45,225 nt of DNA from IMCC26256 sp037146835 (GTDB taxonomy: Bacteria; Actinomycetota; Acidimicrobiia; IMCC26256), in assembly GCA_037146835.1 (NCBI GenBank), contig JBAWWI010000006.1, forward strand, positions 1 through 45,225. The letters are read 5' to 3'. Position numbers and translations under genes: made by a program. Positions 1 through 8,050 of the stretch are shown here, piece after piece (position 1 is the first letter of the stretch; every line of letters begins with the position of its first letter). A model generated the notes under the pieces. It made no database searches, had not been told where the DNA came from, and worked only from the letters and a program-made list of their open reading frames with translations.

Positions 1-100
1 GCTCGGCGATCTCCACCAATCCGCGAGCACCGGCAGCATCAACGCAATCAACCTCTAGAGAGGAGATGAAGGTCTGGAGTTCTGTGGTGAGTTGATTCAA
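1..100 (-). CDS. DUF222 / 13E12-type protein, N-terminal fragment cut by the window edge
   Basis: Read on the minus strand, this stretch encodes about 33 residues starting LNQLTTELQTF and containing a VDAAGARGLVEIAE segment. That pattern resembles the N-terminus of actinobacterial DUF222 (13E12 repeat / HNH endonuclease-type) proteins, which often carry a DAAGA-type helix. The rest, including any C-terminal HNH domain, lies outside the window. The start is uncertain: a TTG at 98-100 is the first usual start codon downstream of a TATAAT-like box at 120-125, but the frame stays open upstream to a TAG near 145. Family members are often multicopy in actinobacteria; their function is poorly known. 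The identification rests on one short motif. Confidence 0.5.
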   Translation of the reverse strand, partial: MNQLTTELQTFISSLEVDCVDAAGARGLVEIAE

Positions 101-119
101 TCGATCGAATATATGTTCG

Positions 120-125
120 ATTATA
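120..125 (-). promoter_or_regulatory. Putative -10 box for the DUF222 fragment
   Basis: The minus strand carries a perfect TATAAT about 20 nt upstream of the TTG start candidate. No convincing -35 hexamer is visible at the usual distance, so this is a weak prediction from one box. Confidence 0.3.
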
Positions 126-224
126 AAACAAGGGTGTGACAACTAACAGTTACGACTTAGACGTACCCGAGCTCTCAAGAACCGGCGATCAAGCCTTCGA
201 TGCGCTCGGCACCGATAACTAGAT

Positions 225-518
225 TTATTCCTGAGTAGCACGCGCTATTCGGCTAATGATCGACTGCGCCCTCGCCGCATTGGCTGAAGTCAGTCCGCGA
301 ATCTCGAGTCTCCCGTCATCTCCGTCGATGGTTAAACGCAGCCCAGTGAAGACCTTCTTGGATCGAGCAATTCTCTTGAGGCCCTCAATCTTCAGCGTGC
401 GGCTCTCTTCTTGGGTCGTTGTGACGATTCGGTCAGAGAAGATAAAGACATCCCCTCGGCGCCAACGCCGTGATTTTATGAGGACTTTCTTGAGTATTAG
501 TTCTGCGTCTTCTTGCAT
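225..518 (-). CDS. Small basic protein, PH-domain-like, function unknown
   Basis: A 97-residue protein with alternating hydrophobic strands (residues 6-80) and a C-terminal amphipathic helix. The pattern resembles small bacterial PH-like domains, but no diagnostic motif is visible and the family call is inference. There is no signal peptide or membrane segment. No strong Shine-Dalgarno sequence precedes the ATG. It is divergent from the lipoprotein gene at 649. The opposite strand is also open here, but its translation looks non-coding, while this frame has a plausible protein composition. Confidence 0.45.
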   Translation of the reverse strand: MQEDAELILKKVLIKSRRWRRGDVFIFSDRIVTTTQEESRTLKIEGLKRIARSKKVFTGLRLTIDGDDGRLEIRGLTSANAARAQSIISRIARATQE

Positions 519-588
519 GCTCAGAAACTACTTGAGCCACGCGAGGCATGGGCTACCGCACAGCGCTAGCGTCTCCCACAACTGCATT

Positions 589-624
589 CGGTGGTTAATT
601 CGGCGGTTAAGTCGGCCGTTAGTT
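589..624. repeat. Three tandem 12-nt units upstream of the lipoprotein gene
   Basis: Units CGGTGGTTAATT, CGGCGGTTAAGT and CGGCCGTTAGTT lie head to tail just before the ribosome binding site of the gene at 649. Each differs from its neighbour by two or three bases. This is one of several short tandem arrays in the window. Confidence 0.75.
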
Positions 625-648
625 TTTGGAACTCTGGGGGAAATTTCT

Positions 649-2982
649 ATGAAGGCATGGACAAGATCGTGGCGCGTAATTGTGCCGGTAATGATCGTGA
701 GTCTGCTCTCCCTATCGGGGTGTCAGTTCTATGTGCTCTCGCTCGCAAACGGTGGCGATAGTGATGGACCTATGTGGTTCAGCGCACCCGAGAACCGCAC
801 GCAGCTTGATACCGCTATCTCCACTGTGCCGGTGACGATCGAAATACCAGGAGTTGATCATGGGAGCGTTCAGGTTCGCATTGAGACCGGCTCACAGACG
901 CGGTCAGCATCTATTACGGATCGATTTACTGCTGCTGGCGACACGCTCTCTGCCACTCTTATCGGTTCAGATTTCCTGCCCGGAGTCACTTATTTGGTCG
1001 CTGAGGCCGACACTGTTCTAGGTAGCGAGCATGTGGTTAGGCGTATCGCCCTCTCGTGGGAGCCGAACATTGATGTAGCTAATGCAGGGCGCTGCGAGAC
1101 CCTCGGTCAAGCACGCTGCCTGCTTCCATTTCCAAGCAATGCGTACACCGTCGAAGACCCGGCTACTGATACCGGCCTGCGGGTCAATTTTGATGTGGCA
1201 TCGATGCCATCGAATAAGGACTCTGTGCATATAGACCCCACTGAATGGAATCGCAATGACGGGTTCTCTCCAGGAGCGGAGATACTCGTAGAGGTCCCGG
1301 GGCTTGATCTCGCCCGCACTGACGAACCTCAGATTGATGCCCTTGGGCGTGCATTGCTTCCGGACTCTCCGGTGATGGTTATTGATGCAGACTCTGGGGA
1401 GAAAGTACCTGTATTTGCTGAGTTAAATGCTTCAGGCACCCCAGGCCCTATACCGCTCTTGATTATTAGGCCGGTAGTGAATCTGTTAGAGGGGCATCGC
1501 TACATCGTTGGTCTTCGCAACCTGCGGAGGTCGGATGGTTCGCTTATCGAACCGGACCGAGAGTTTCGGGTTCAGCGAGACATCGTCCCAACCTTTATTC
1601 CAGAGATCGAGCAACGTCGCGCGCCCATGCAGGAGATGATTTCAAAGTTAAACAGTGCAGGCATGCTCCGGCAGGACATGTACTTGGCTTGGGACTTCAC
1701 AGTTGCTAGCGAACGGAGCCTCACTGAGAGATCGTTATCAATCCGTGACGAGACATTTGACCCACTAGGTGCTGACGGCACTCTCGGCTTCACTATCAGC
1801 AGCGTGCAGGAGAATGTAAGCGCAGATATTTTGCGGCGAGTCACCGGTACTTTTGAGGTACCTAATTACCTGACGGGCGTTGGCGCTCCGGGGAGTTCAT
1901 TTCACTACGACAACCCAAGCGATCCTGATGCTCTCCCGTCCGCCAACGGAGTGTTTAATGCAGGATTTATCTGCAATATTCCGCGCTCATCGGTAAACAG
2001 TGGAGGGAATGCAAATCCCGGTAGAAGTCTCGTCTATGGGCATGGACTCCTAGGTTCATCGACTCAGGTCAACTCCTTCGGAACGCTCGCAAATAGCTTT
2101 AATTACACGATGTGCGCTACGGACTGGATTGGGATGTCTACTTCAGACGTCCCGAATGTTGTTGATGTTCTTGGCGATTACACGACATTTAAGACGTTGC
2201 CAGATCGACTCCAGCAAGGGATGCTGAACTTCCAAGTATTGGGGCGCTTATTGAATAGCCCAGAAGGTTTCATGACCGACCCAGCATTCGAGGTGGGCAA
2301 CGACATGGGCTCGCCGTTCAGGCCGCATTCGCTTGTGTTCAATGGCAATAGCCAAGGCGGTGTGATGGGTGGAGCGACAACTGCACTCTCCAATGAGTGG
2401 AGCCGCGCTGCTCTCGGGGTGCCAGGTATGAACTACTCAACTCTTCTAACGAGGAGCGTTGACTATGACGCATTTGGAGCAATCGGCAACGTCGCGTATC
2501 CAGATGCGTTTGACCAGATATTTGGGCAAGCGCTTGTTCAGATGCTCTGGGACCGTGGTGAGGCGAATGGGTATGCACATCACATGACCGATGATCCACT
2601 GCCCGGGACTCAAGCCCACACAGTGCTGCTCATCGAGGCCTTCGGCGATCATCAAGTTGCGAATATCACAACCGAGAATGAGGCGCGCACAGTTGGTGCC
2701 GCTACGCATATGCCAAACATGTTGCCTGGTAGATCATGGGATACGACGCCGATGTGGGGCATTGAGCGGATCGGTTCCTTCCCATATTCAGGCTCTGCGC
2801 TAGTTGAGTGGGATTTCGATACGCCAGCGCCGCCGAAGACAAACACGGTGCCGCGTGGCGGCACAGATCCTCATGGCTTAGGTGGAGGCGAGCCGCGGCT
2901 TGGTCTGCAGGTCGCCTACTTTTTTGAGGGAGTGTTTATTGACGTATGCGGAGGCGGTCCGTGCGTTAGTAGCGTTCGCTGA
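649..2982 (+). CDS. Large secreted lipoprotein with alpha/beta-hydrolase fold
   Basis: A 777-residue predicted lipoprotein. Residues 1-25 form a lipoprotein signal peptide (Arg/Lys-rich start, hydrophobic core, lipobox LSGC with Cys25). Residues 30-380 look like beta-rich extracellular domains. The C-terminal half is hydrolase-like: a YGHGLLG oxyanion segment, nucleophile elbow GNSQGG with Ser568, candidate acid Asp667 in FGDHQ, and candidate base His742 in DPHG. It is probably an esterase or lipase anchored outside the cell; the substrate is unknown. The ATG at 649 was chosen because a GGGGGAAA Shine-Dalgarno precedes it and the signal peptide starts there. The frame is open further upstream, but that extension does not look like protein. 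Confidence 0.8.
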   Translation: MKAWTRSWRVIVPVMIVSLLSLSGCQFYVLSLANGGDSDGPMWFSAPENRTQLDTAISTVPVTIEIPGVDHGSVQVRIETGSQTRSASITDRFTAAGDTLSATLIGSDFLPGVTYLVAEADTVLGSEHVVRRIALSWEPNIDVANAGRCETLGQARCLLPFPSNAYTVEDPATDTGLRVNFDVASMPSNKDSVHIDPTEWNRNDGFSPGAEILVEVPGLDLARTDEPQIDALGRALLPDSPVMVIDADSGEKVPVFAELNASGTPGPIPLLIIRPVVNLLEGHRYIVGLRNLRRSDGSLIEPDREFRVQRDIVPTFIPEIEQRRAPMQEMISKLNSAGMLRQDMYLAWDFTVASERSLTERSLSIRDETFDPLGADGTLGFTISSVQENVSADILRRVTGTFEVPNYLTGVGAPGSSFHYDNPSDPDALPSANGVFNAGFICNIPRSSVNSGGNANPGRSLVYGHGLLGSSTQVNSFGTLANSFNYTMCATDWIGMSTSDVPNVVDVLGDYTTFKTLPDRLQQGMLNFQVLGRLLNSPEGFMTDPAFEVGNDMGSPFRPHSLVFNGNSQGGVMGGATTALSNEWSRAALGVPGMNYSTLLTRSVDYDAFGAIGNVAYPDAFDQIFGQALVQMLWDRGEANGYAHHMTDDPLPGTQAHTVLLIEAFGDHQVANITTENEARTVGAATHMPNMLPGRSWDTTPMWGIERIGSFPYSGSALVEWDFDTPAPPKTNTVPRGGTDPHGLGGGEPRLGLQVAYFFEGVFIDVCGGGPCVSSVR

Positions 2983-2998
2983 GAAAGTTGATTTAGAT

Positions 2999-3025
2999 AG
3001 CGGTGCGTTGATGCTCGCAACCGCT
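2999..3025 (+). terminator. Hairpin between the lipoprotein and the membrane protein genes
   Basis: AGCGGTGCG pairs with CGCAACCGCT (one bulged A) around an eight-base loop. No T-run follows, so it may be a weak terminator or a processing hairpin. It sits just after the lipoprotein stop. Confidence 0.4.
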
Positions 3026-3060
3026 AGGCCATGAGCAATATTTCTAATTAGGAGATATTT

Positions 3061-4311
3061 ATGTCAGAACCAATTAGTGATCCTACGAGCTCGCCAGGTT
3101 TGAGCCTCGGGAGATGTCTTCAGTGGAGCGCCGGGTTACTAGCGATCGCTGCTGCAGGTATCCACTTTGGAGTCATGGGTGAGCAAGCGGGGGTCTCATG
3201 GTCGCATGGACTCTTCTTTGCCTTCTCGGCATGGCTGCAGGTTGCATTCGCGGGGTGGATACTCTGGCGACCGACGCGATCTGCTGCAATTTTTGGGGTT
3301 GTGCTCAATGCAGTAATTATTGCCGTCTGGATTGTCTCGCGCACGGCTGGGATTCCAATTGGGGGTGATGGCACGCCAGAGGTCGTTGGCTTCTCGGACA
3401 CTCTCTGCGCACTATTCGAGCTTGGTGCGCTCGCCGCGTGCGTAGGCCTACTAAGCCCGAGCTTGGCTGCTTCACGTATAAGCAGATTGGTAGGTGTTAT
3501 TGGCGTATCGATTATCGGAGTGGTGGCCGTATCGTTTGCGACCGCTGCATTTACTCCAACGTTCGCTAATGCCGAAGGTGATGGACATGACCATGCAAGC
3601 TCGGTGCATGTTGCGGGGCATTCGCATGGAGGCGCAACGGTTGCGACTCCGGTTGCCACAAACGCAGATGGCTTCCCACTGTTCGGTACTACACCATGCG
3701 AAAAGGCTGGCCCGCCAGCTTCAAAGGGGCAGGTCTTGGATGCCGAGGGGCATGATCACCGGGGCCCTTACGCACAGGAATTGTTAACCCCTGCAGAGCG
3801 ACAGAGCCTTGTCGCTGAGCAGGAGCAGGCGCGCGCAGTTGCTATCAAGTACCCAACTGTTGCGACTGCAGAGGACGCTGGATATAGAAAGTCGACAGCG
3901 TATGTGCCGTGCATCGGGGCTCATTACACAAATACTGCTCTAGCGATTGGCTTCAATGCCTCAGCGCCGTCGGAGCTGCTCTATGACGGGACGGCTCCAG
4001 ATTCGAAGATCATCGGACTCTCTTACTTGGTGTGGCACCCGGGGGGTGCGCCCGAGGGTTTCGCAGGGCCAAATGATCGGTGGCACCAGCACACATTTAA
4101 CGGTGGGCTATGCATGAAGGGTGGCCTAGTAGTTGGTGGCGAGCAACTCAGCAAGGCCGAGTGCGCGCAGCGCGGTGGCTTCAAGGTTGGGCTTCAAGAT
4201 ATTTGGATGGTGCATGACTGGGTAGTCCCTGGCTTTGAGTGCAGTTGGGGAGTATTCGCAGGAGAGTGCCCAGAGCTCGGTGGCAAGCCCGGGGGAACAG
4301 CGTGGGATTGA
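3061..4311 (+). CDS. Five-helix membrane protein with His-rich linker and conserved soluble domain, function unknown
   Basis: A 416-residue protein preceded by AGGAG seven bases before the ATG. Five hydrophobic segments are visible (about 20-39, 50-69, 76-93, 111-131 and 142-164). A linker rich in His, Asp and Gly (172-190, with HDH and HSH clusters) follows, then an HDH at about 231. The remainder (about 205-416) is a soluble domain with several His and Cys (AHYTN, WHPGG, WHQH, MVHDW). The His and Cys pattern suggests metal binding, but this is inference. I do not recognise the family. It may be co-transcribed with the lipoprotein gene 78 bp upstream. Confidence 0.75.
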   Translation: MSEPISDPTSSPGLSLGRCLQWSAGLLAIAAAGIHFGVMGEQAGVSWSHGLFFAFSAWLQVAFAGWILWRPTRSAAIFGVVLNAVIIAVWIVSRTAGIPIGGDGTPEVVGFSDTLCALFELGALAACVGLLSPSLAASRISRLVGVIGVSIIGVVAVSFATAAFTPTFANAEGDGHDHASSVHVAGHSHGGATVATPVATNADGFPLFGTTPCEKAGPPASKGQVLDAEGHDHRGPYAQELLTPAERQSLVAEQEQARAVAIKYPTVATAEDAGYRKSTAYVPCIGAHYTNTALAIGFNASAPSELLYDGTAPDSKIIGLSYLVWHPGGAPEGFAGPNDRWHQHTFNGGLCMKGGLVVGGEQLSKAECAQRGGFKVGLQDIWMVHDWVVPGFECSWGVFAGECPELGGKPGGTAWD

Positions 4312-4385
4312 GCCGTAGAGGCACTGTGTAACTGAGTGTTTGGTCTGCGAGGGTCACACGCAGTAGAGGCGCGTGGGACTGAGCC
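4300..4385. repeat. Duplicated gene tail after the membrane protein gene
   Basis: GCGTGGGATTGAGCC, which contains the stop codon of the preceding gene, recurs about 70 bases downstream as GCGTGGGACTGAGCC. Related CCTCTAGGT segments follow. It resembles an old local duplication of the gene end. Confidence 0.5.
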
Positions 4386-4408
4386 TCTAGGTGATTGAGC
4401 CTTTGCCT

Positions 4409-5140
4409 CTAGGTTGAGGCCCAGAGTTTTTTCAAGGCCTCGGCGGTTTCTTCAGCACGCGCCCATGGCCACCAATGTGCACATCCCTCGAAGATAATGA
4501 GATCGGCATTGATGCGCGTCGCTACGCGCCCCCCAAACTCTGGCGGAGCGTGCACGTCATCAGCCCCCCATAAGACGAGGGTGGGGCAGCCAACTGGCGA
4601 GTTGAGTTGAGGCCAGATCGAACCTGGATCAATGACCGAGCGATAGAGACCAAGTATTGAGGCGCTCATTCTTGAGTCCCAACTCTTAGCCTGCTCCTGA
4701 GCGAGAGCGGTCGGTGAGCCGCCGGCTTCAAGGATCAACGCGCGGTCGTCTAGTGACATTGCGAGAATCCCATCCATCACTGCCTCGCCAACCTCAGGCG
4801 TCTGCCATGCCTGGGCAGTGTCATGCCAGATATAGCTCTCATCAAGTGGCCCACTCCCAAATGCAAGGCTCCGTAGCAGGTCTGGGCGGAGTTGAGCCAC
4901 GCGCTGCGCGAGCAATGCTCCCCAGTCGTGGGCTACGAGGTCGACAGGCGCGCCGATAGTTTCGATACGTTCGATGAGCCATTGGACATAATCGTCTTTG
5001 CTTCCGCCGAAATCAGATGGCAGATCGCAACCAAATCCAGGGAGTGCTGCTAGCTCTAAATCAAAATCTTTAAGCAGCTCGCGAAGCGGGGACCACAAGG
5101 AGGTGGTGTCGGGTACACCGTGAACAAGAAGCGCTGTCAT
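4409..5140 (-). CDS. Alpha/beta hydrolase of the epoxide hydrolase / haloalkane dehalogenase type
   Basis: A 243-residue cytoplasmic enzyme. It has the HGVP oxyanion segment at residues 7-10 and a nucleophile elbow VAHDWGA with Asp72. An aspartate at the elbow is what epoxide hydrolases and haloalkane dehalogenases use instead of serine. Candidate acid and base are in LWGADDVHAPP and GCAHWWPW near the C-terminus. The start at MTALLVHG was chosen because family members begin just before the first strand; upstream Met codons would add a non-homologous tail. The substrate cannot be read from sequence. Its 3' end faces the membrane protein gene. Confidence 0.8.
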   Translation of the reverse strand: MTALLVHGVPDTTSLWSPLRELLKDFDLELAALPGFGCDLPSDFGGSKDDYVQWLIERIETIGAPVDLVAHDWGALLAQRVAQLRPDLLRSLAFGSGPLDESYIWHDTAQAWQTPEVGEAVMDGILAMSLDDRALILEAGGSPTALAQEQAKSWDSRMSASILGLYRSVIDPGSIWPQLNSPVGCPTLVLWGADDVHAPPEFGGRVATRINADLIIFEGCAHWWPWARAEETAEALKKLWAST

Positions 5141-5296
5141 GCTTCGAATCATTGCACTTGTTTGAGCAAAGTACAGGCGATGGTTTCTCAAGATTTTAGG
5201 CTTGGAAAGAATTGCCACGTATTTGATCGCGCCATGCGCGATGCTCTCGTTTCATTAAGCAGTTGGAATCAGGTAACTGAGCCGAAGGAGCGAATC

Positions 5297-5446
5297 ATGA
5301 GCAATCGGATTAGTCGTACCGCTCCCTCCGCCACTCACCCCAAGGATCGTGCCCTCTTCGAGCGCATCGACTCGGTACTCTCCGAGTACGAAAAGCAGAT
5401 CAGGCAGTCGCTAACGCCTCGACGACGTACTCGACGCACGCGGTAA
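5297..5446 (+). CDS. Small basic hypothetical protein (49 aa)
   Basis: A 49-residue reading frame with a good Shine-Dalgarno (AAGGAG, 5285-5290) six bases before the ATG. It encodes a possible helix (residues 17-37, charged and amphipathic) followed by an Arg-rich tail. Its last 47 bases overlap the 3' end of serC on the other strand. I do not recognise it. The ribosome binding site and helix favour a real gene; the convergent overlap and small size leave doubt. Confidence 0.45.
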   Translation: MSNRISRTAPSATHPKDRALFERIDSVLSEYEKQIRQSLTPRRRTRRTR

Positions 5447-6533
5447 GCGCCTCTACGTCTGACGGCTCGATCGAGGGAAACATAGCGATTCTTAGTTGAT
5501 TCCGACCAAGTTTTCTATACGGCTCGGTATCGAGAATGCCGTTGTTTCTAAGCACCTTTGCGATCTCAGCAGCATCTATCGAGTCGACGAAATCAATAGT
5601 TCCGGTGACAGTGCTGCGTGACCCTGGGTCGCGAACATAGGGGCTTGCAAAGTCGCTTGCTTCGGCCCAGCCATAGAGAGTTGCGGCTGACTTATCGCAA
5701 CGGCTCGCTGCCCACTCGAGCCCGCCTTGCTCGAGCATCCACTCGACCTGCTCGGCGAGGAGAAAGAGCGTGGCCAATGCTGGGGTGTTATAGGTCTGGT
5801 CGGCACGAGAGTTCTCGAGCGCTAGTGGGAGGCTCAGGCTTGGCGGCATCCATCTCCCTGAAGCTGCGATCTGCTCAATTCGCCTAACCGCACGTGGTGA
5901 GCAGGTTGCGATCCATAGGCCGCCATCCCCGCCGAAGCATTTCTGCGGAGCGAAGTAATAGACATCGGTGGCGCTGGGATCGAACCTGACTCCTCCGGCA
6001 GCCGAGGTAGCGTCGACAAGCACAAGAGAATCTCCTGGAGGACGGATGACAGGGCATGCGACTCCGGTGGAGGTCTCGTTCTGTGGGAAAGCACAGGTAT
6101 CGATGCTGGAGTCGGGGCGCAGAAGTGGCGGGACGCTACCTGTCTCGCAATTAATCACGCTGGGGCTCTCGAGGTGCGGTGCATCGAGCGCAACCTTGGC
6201 AAACTTAGATGAGAACTCGCCGATTACGAGATGCTCAGAGCGCCGTTCAATCAAACCAAATGCGGCCGCATCCCAGAAGAGTGTTGAGCCTCCATTGGCG
6301 AGTAATACTTCGTAGCCATCGGGGAGGGAGAACAACTGTGACATCCCTGCGCGTACGCGGGAAACAACAGTTTTTACCGTCGGCTGCCGGTGGCTTGTAC
6401 CGAGGTATTTGGGTGCAGCAGCCGCTAAAGCCGATACGCCGGCGTCACGAACCTTGGAGGGGCCAGAGCCGAAGCGTCCGTCGGATGGGAGTAATTCAGA
6501 TGGGATGCGAATAGCGCTCGTGTCGATGCTCAC
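5400..6533 (-). CDS. serC: Phosphoserine aminotransferase, actinobacterial type
   Basis: A 377-residue class V PLP aminotransferase that converts 3-phosphohydroxypyruvate to phosphoserine in serine synthesis. The N-terminus shows the actinobacterial SerC pattern (RFGSGPSKVR, GTSHRQ), and the PLP lysine is Lys198 in FAPQKCFGGDGG. VLVDATSAAGG holds the cofactor-binding aspartate. Start codon is GTG with only a weak Shine-Dalgarno. It lies 52 bases after the WS/DGAT gene in the same direction. A second class V enzyme (32915-34015) in this window lacks the SerC N-terminal signature, so this is the better SerC. Confidence 0.93.
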   Translation of the reverse strand: MSIDTSAIRIPSELLPSDGRFGSGPSKVRDAGVSALAAAAPKYLGTSHRQPTVKTVVSRVRAGMSQLFSLPDGYEVLLANGGSTLFWDAAAFGLIERRSEHLVIGEFSSKFAKVALDAPHLESPSVINCETGSVPPLLRPDSSIDTCAFPQNETSTGVACPVIRPPGDSLVLVDATSAAGGVRFDPSATDVYYFAPQKCFGGDGGLWIATCSPRAVRRIEQIAASGRWMPPSLSLPLALENSRADQTYNTPALATLFLLAEQVEWMLEQGGLEWAASRCDKSAATLYGWAEASDFASPYVRDPGSRSTVTGTIDFVDSIDAAEIAKVLRNNGILDTEPYRKLGRNQLRIAMFPSIEPSDVEALTACVEYVVEALATA

Positions 6534-6585
6534 CCTGCGAGCCTACGCAACATCGCCGCTAGCTAAGGGGTTGGGATCAGTTTTA

Positions 6586-7989
6586 CTAGTTGGGCTGAGC
6601 TTTGCCGAGGGCTAGTACCTCTTCAAATGATTCGCGTTGAGCCTTTAGGAATGTCTCTATATCGGGGACCGCCACTGCGTCAACGTTTACGCCGATGCAG
6701 GCTGTGCCGCAGTGAGAGAGCAGTGTGAGATTGGCTGCTGCTCCAGAGAGCGGACCGAACGCGTACATGCGCTGCAACTCCGCTCCAGCTGCGTAGAGGG
6801 GGATCGGCGCTCCCGGAACATTGCTAGTTACAAAATCTGCGCCCTTGAGCATTGCCCCAAAAATGGCGGTACTGAGAGTTGTCGGGAGTTGATTTAATAC
6901 CCCTGCCAATGCATCGGTGAGAGCGATTGCTGGCTCATCGCGTATCCAGCGGCTAAGGCGCCCAACCTCTGTGATGCGAAGAGCCGGGTCTTCAATAGTC
7001 ATCGGGACCAAGAACCGAGCAGGCGTGAAGTGGTTTCCTCCGAGAGCGGATTCCTCATCGCGAATACTGATCGGCATCACCATGCGGAGCGACTCCGGGG
7101 ACTCCCCGTGGAATTGGTGGTACTTCATCAGTCCGCCGAGCACTGCTGCAACGTACGCGTCATTGAGCGATCCGCCGGTGGCCTTGGCTGCGCGCTTGAG
7201 ATCGTCCATCGGAACCTCGAGCGTGCCTAGTGATCGGGCAAGGGTGCGCGAACCCATAATTGGCGACTTGGGACTAGTGGCTGGCTCTAGAAAACGAGCG
7301 ACGCTGCCGACGGCCCGCCCTGCCTCAACAGCAGTGTCTCTTGGTCTACTCAGTACCGAGCGACCAATGCTCCCCGCTGATCCAAAGCTGCGTCGCGCTA
7401 TGCCAACCGCTCGGCGGCGTCGATGTTTGATGGACTCGGCGATGAGGTCAAGTGCTCCAAAAGAAGCCAACTCAGCATCAGGTTCCTGCCCTGAAAGAGG
7501 CTGCCCGTCGCGCTCGAGATCGAAGAGCATCATTAAGAGCTTCATTCCGCCGATGCCATCGGTTAGAGAGTGGTGGACTTTCAGGACCATCGCGGCGCGA
7601 TCGTCGTCTAGGCCTTCAACAACTGTGTACTGCCAAAGCGGCCTTGCTCGATCGAATCCTGCCATTGCGCTGTTGCGCGCGATATCGAGCACGGAGTCGA
7701 TGGTTCCGTCCGAGGACCTAAGTCGCGTCATGTGAAAGGAGAGGTCAAAGTGCGTGTCCGCTGTCCACATTGGCGGGCCGACCCGCAGCATTGGTGTCGC
7801 TACGCGTTGACGCATACGAGCAATGGCCTTAGTGCCCGCGTCGACTCGTTTTACGAGGGCATCCCAGTCAGGCGCGCGGTCTAACAGGAGCACCGTGACA
7901 ATTGTTGACCTAAGAAGCGGGTCTTTCTCAATATTCCACATGAGCGCGTCTGAGTCGCTCATATGAAGATCAAAGCGCTCGCTGCTCAT
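6586..7989 (-). CDS. Wax ester synthase / diacylglycerol O-acyltransferase (WS/DGAT)
   Basis: A 467-residue acyltransferase that uses acyl-CoA to acylate long-chain alcohols or diacylglycerol, making storage lipid. The catalytic HHxxxDG motif is HHSLTDG at residues 139-145. PLW (117-119) and the downstream NDAYVAAV segment (around 275) are also conserved in the family. Full length. AGAGGAA precedes the ATG. It sits between a crotonase and serC on the same strand, which fits an acyl-CoA setting. Some actinobacterial homologues have weak or other acyl acceptors, so substrate is open. Confidence 0.92.
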   Translation of the reverse strand: MSSERFDLHMSDSDALMWNIEKDPLLRSTIVTVLLLDRAPDWDALVKRVDAGTKAIARMRQRVATPMLRVGPPMWTADTHFDLSFHMTRLRSSDGTIDSVLDIARNSAMAGFDRARPLWQYTVVEGLDDDRAAMVLKVHHSLTDGIGGMKLLMMLFDLERDGQPLSGQEPDAELASFGALDLIAESIKHRRRRAVGIARRSFGSAGSIGRSVLSRPRDTAVEAGRAVGSVARFLEPATSPKSPIMGSRTLARSLGTLEVPMDDLKRAAKATGGSLNDAYVAAVLGGLMKYHQFHGESPESLRMVMPISIRDEESALGGNHFTPARFLVPMTIEDPALRITEVGRLSRWIRDEPAIALTDALAGVLNQLPTTLSTAIFGAMLKGADFVTSNVPGAPIPLYAAGAELQRMYAFGPLSGAAANLTLLSHCGTACIGVNVDAVAVPDIETFLKAQRESFEEVLALGKAQPN

Positions 7990-8050
7990 TGCGTATTCCT
8001 CTCGGCGTCGTCACTGCTGCAGTGCGAAGTGCCATTTGGGTTAGACCAGA

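Noticed and set aside
130..225. Minus-strand segment LVIGAERIEGLIAGS that could extend the PH-like protein through a frameshift
   Set aside because: Only 15 residues, no family match, and the 97-residue frame already ends in a plausible helix.
256..648. In-frame N-terminal extension of the lipoprotein reading frame
   Set aside because: It lacks protein-like composition, includes a tandem repeat, and the ATG at 649 has a ribosome binding site followed at once by a lipoprotein signal peptide.
3120..3659. 179-codon minus-strand frame within the membrane protein gene
   Set aside because: Pro/Thr/Ala-rich shadow of the transmembrane coding region.
6917..7735. Long plus-strand open frame within the WS/DGAT gene
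   Set aside because: It is antisense to a clearly coding gene with HHxxxDG; composition is rich in Arg and Ser as expected for a shadow.
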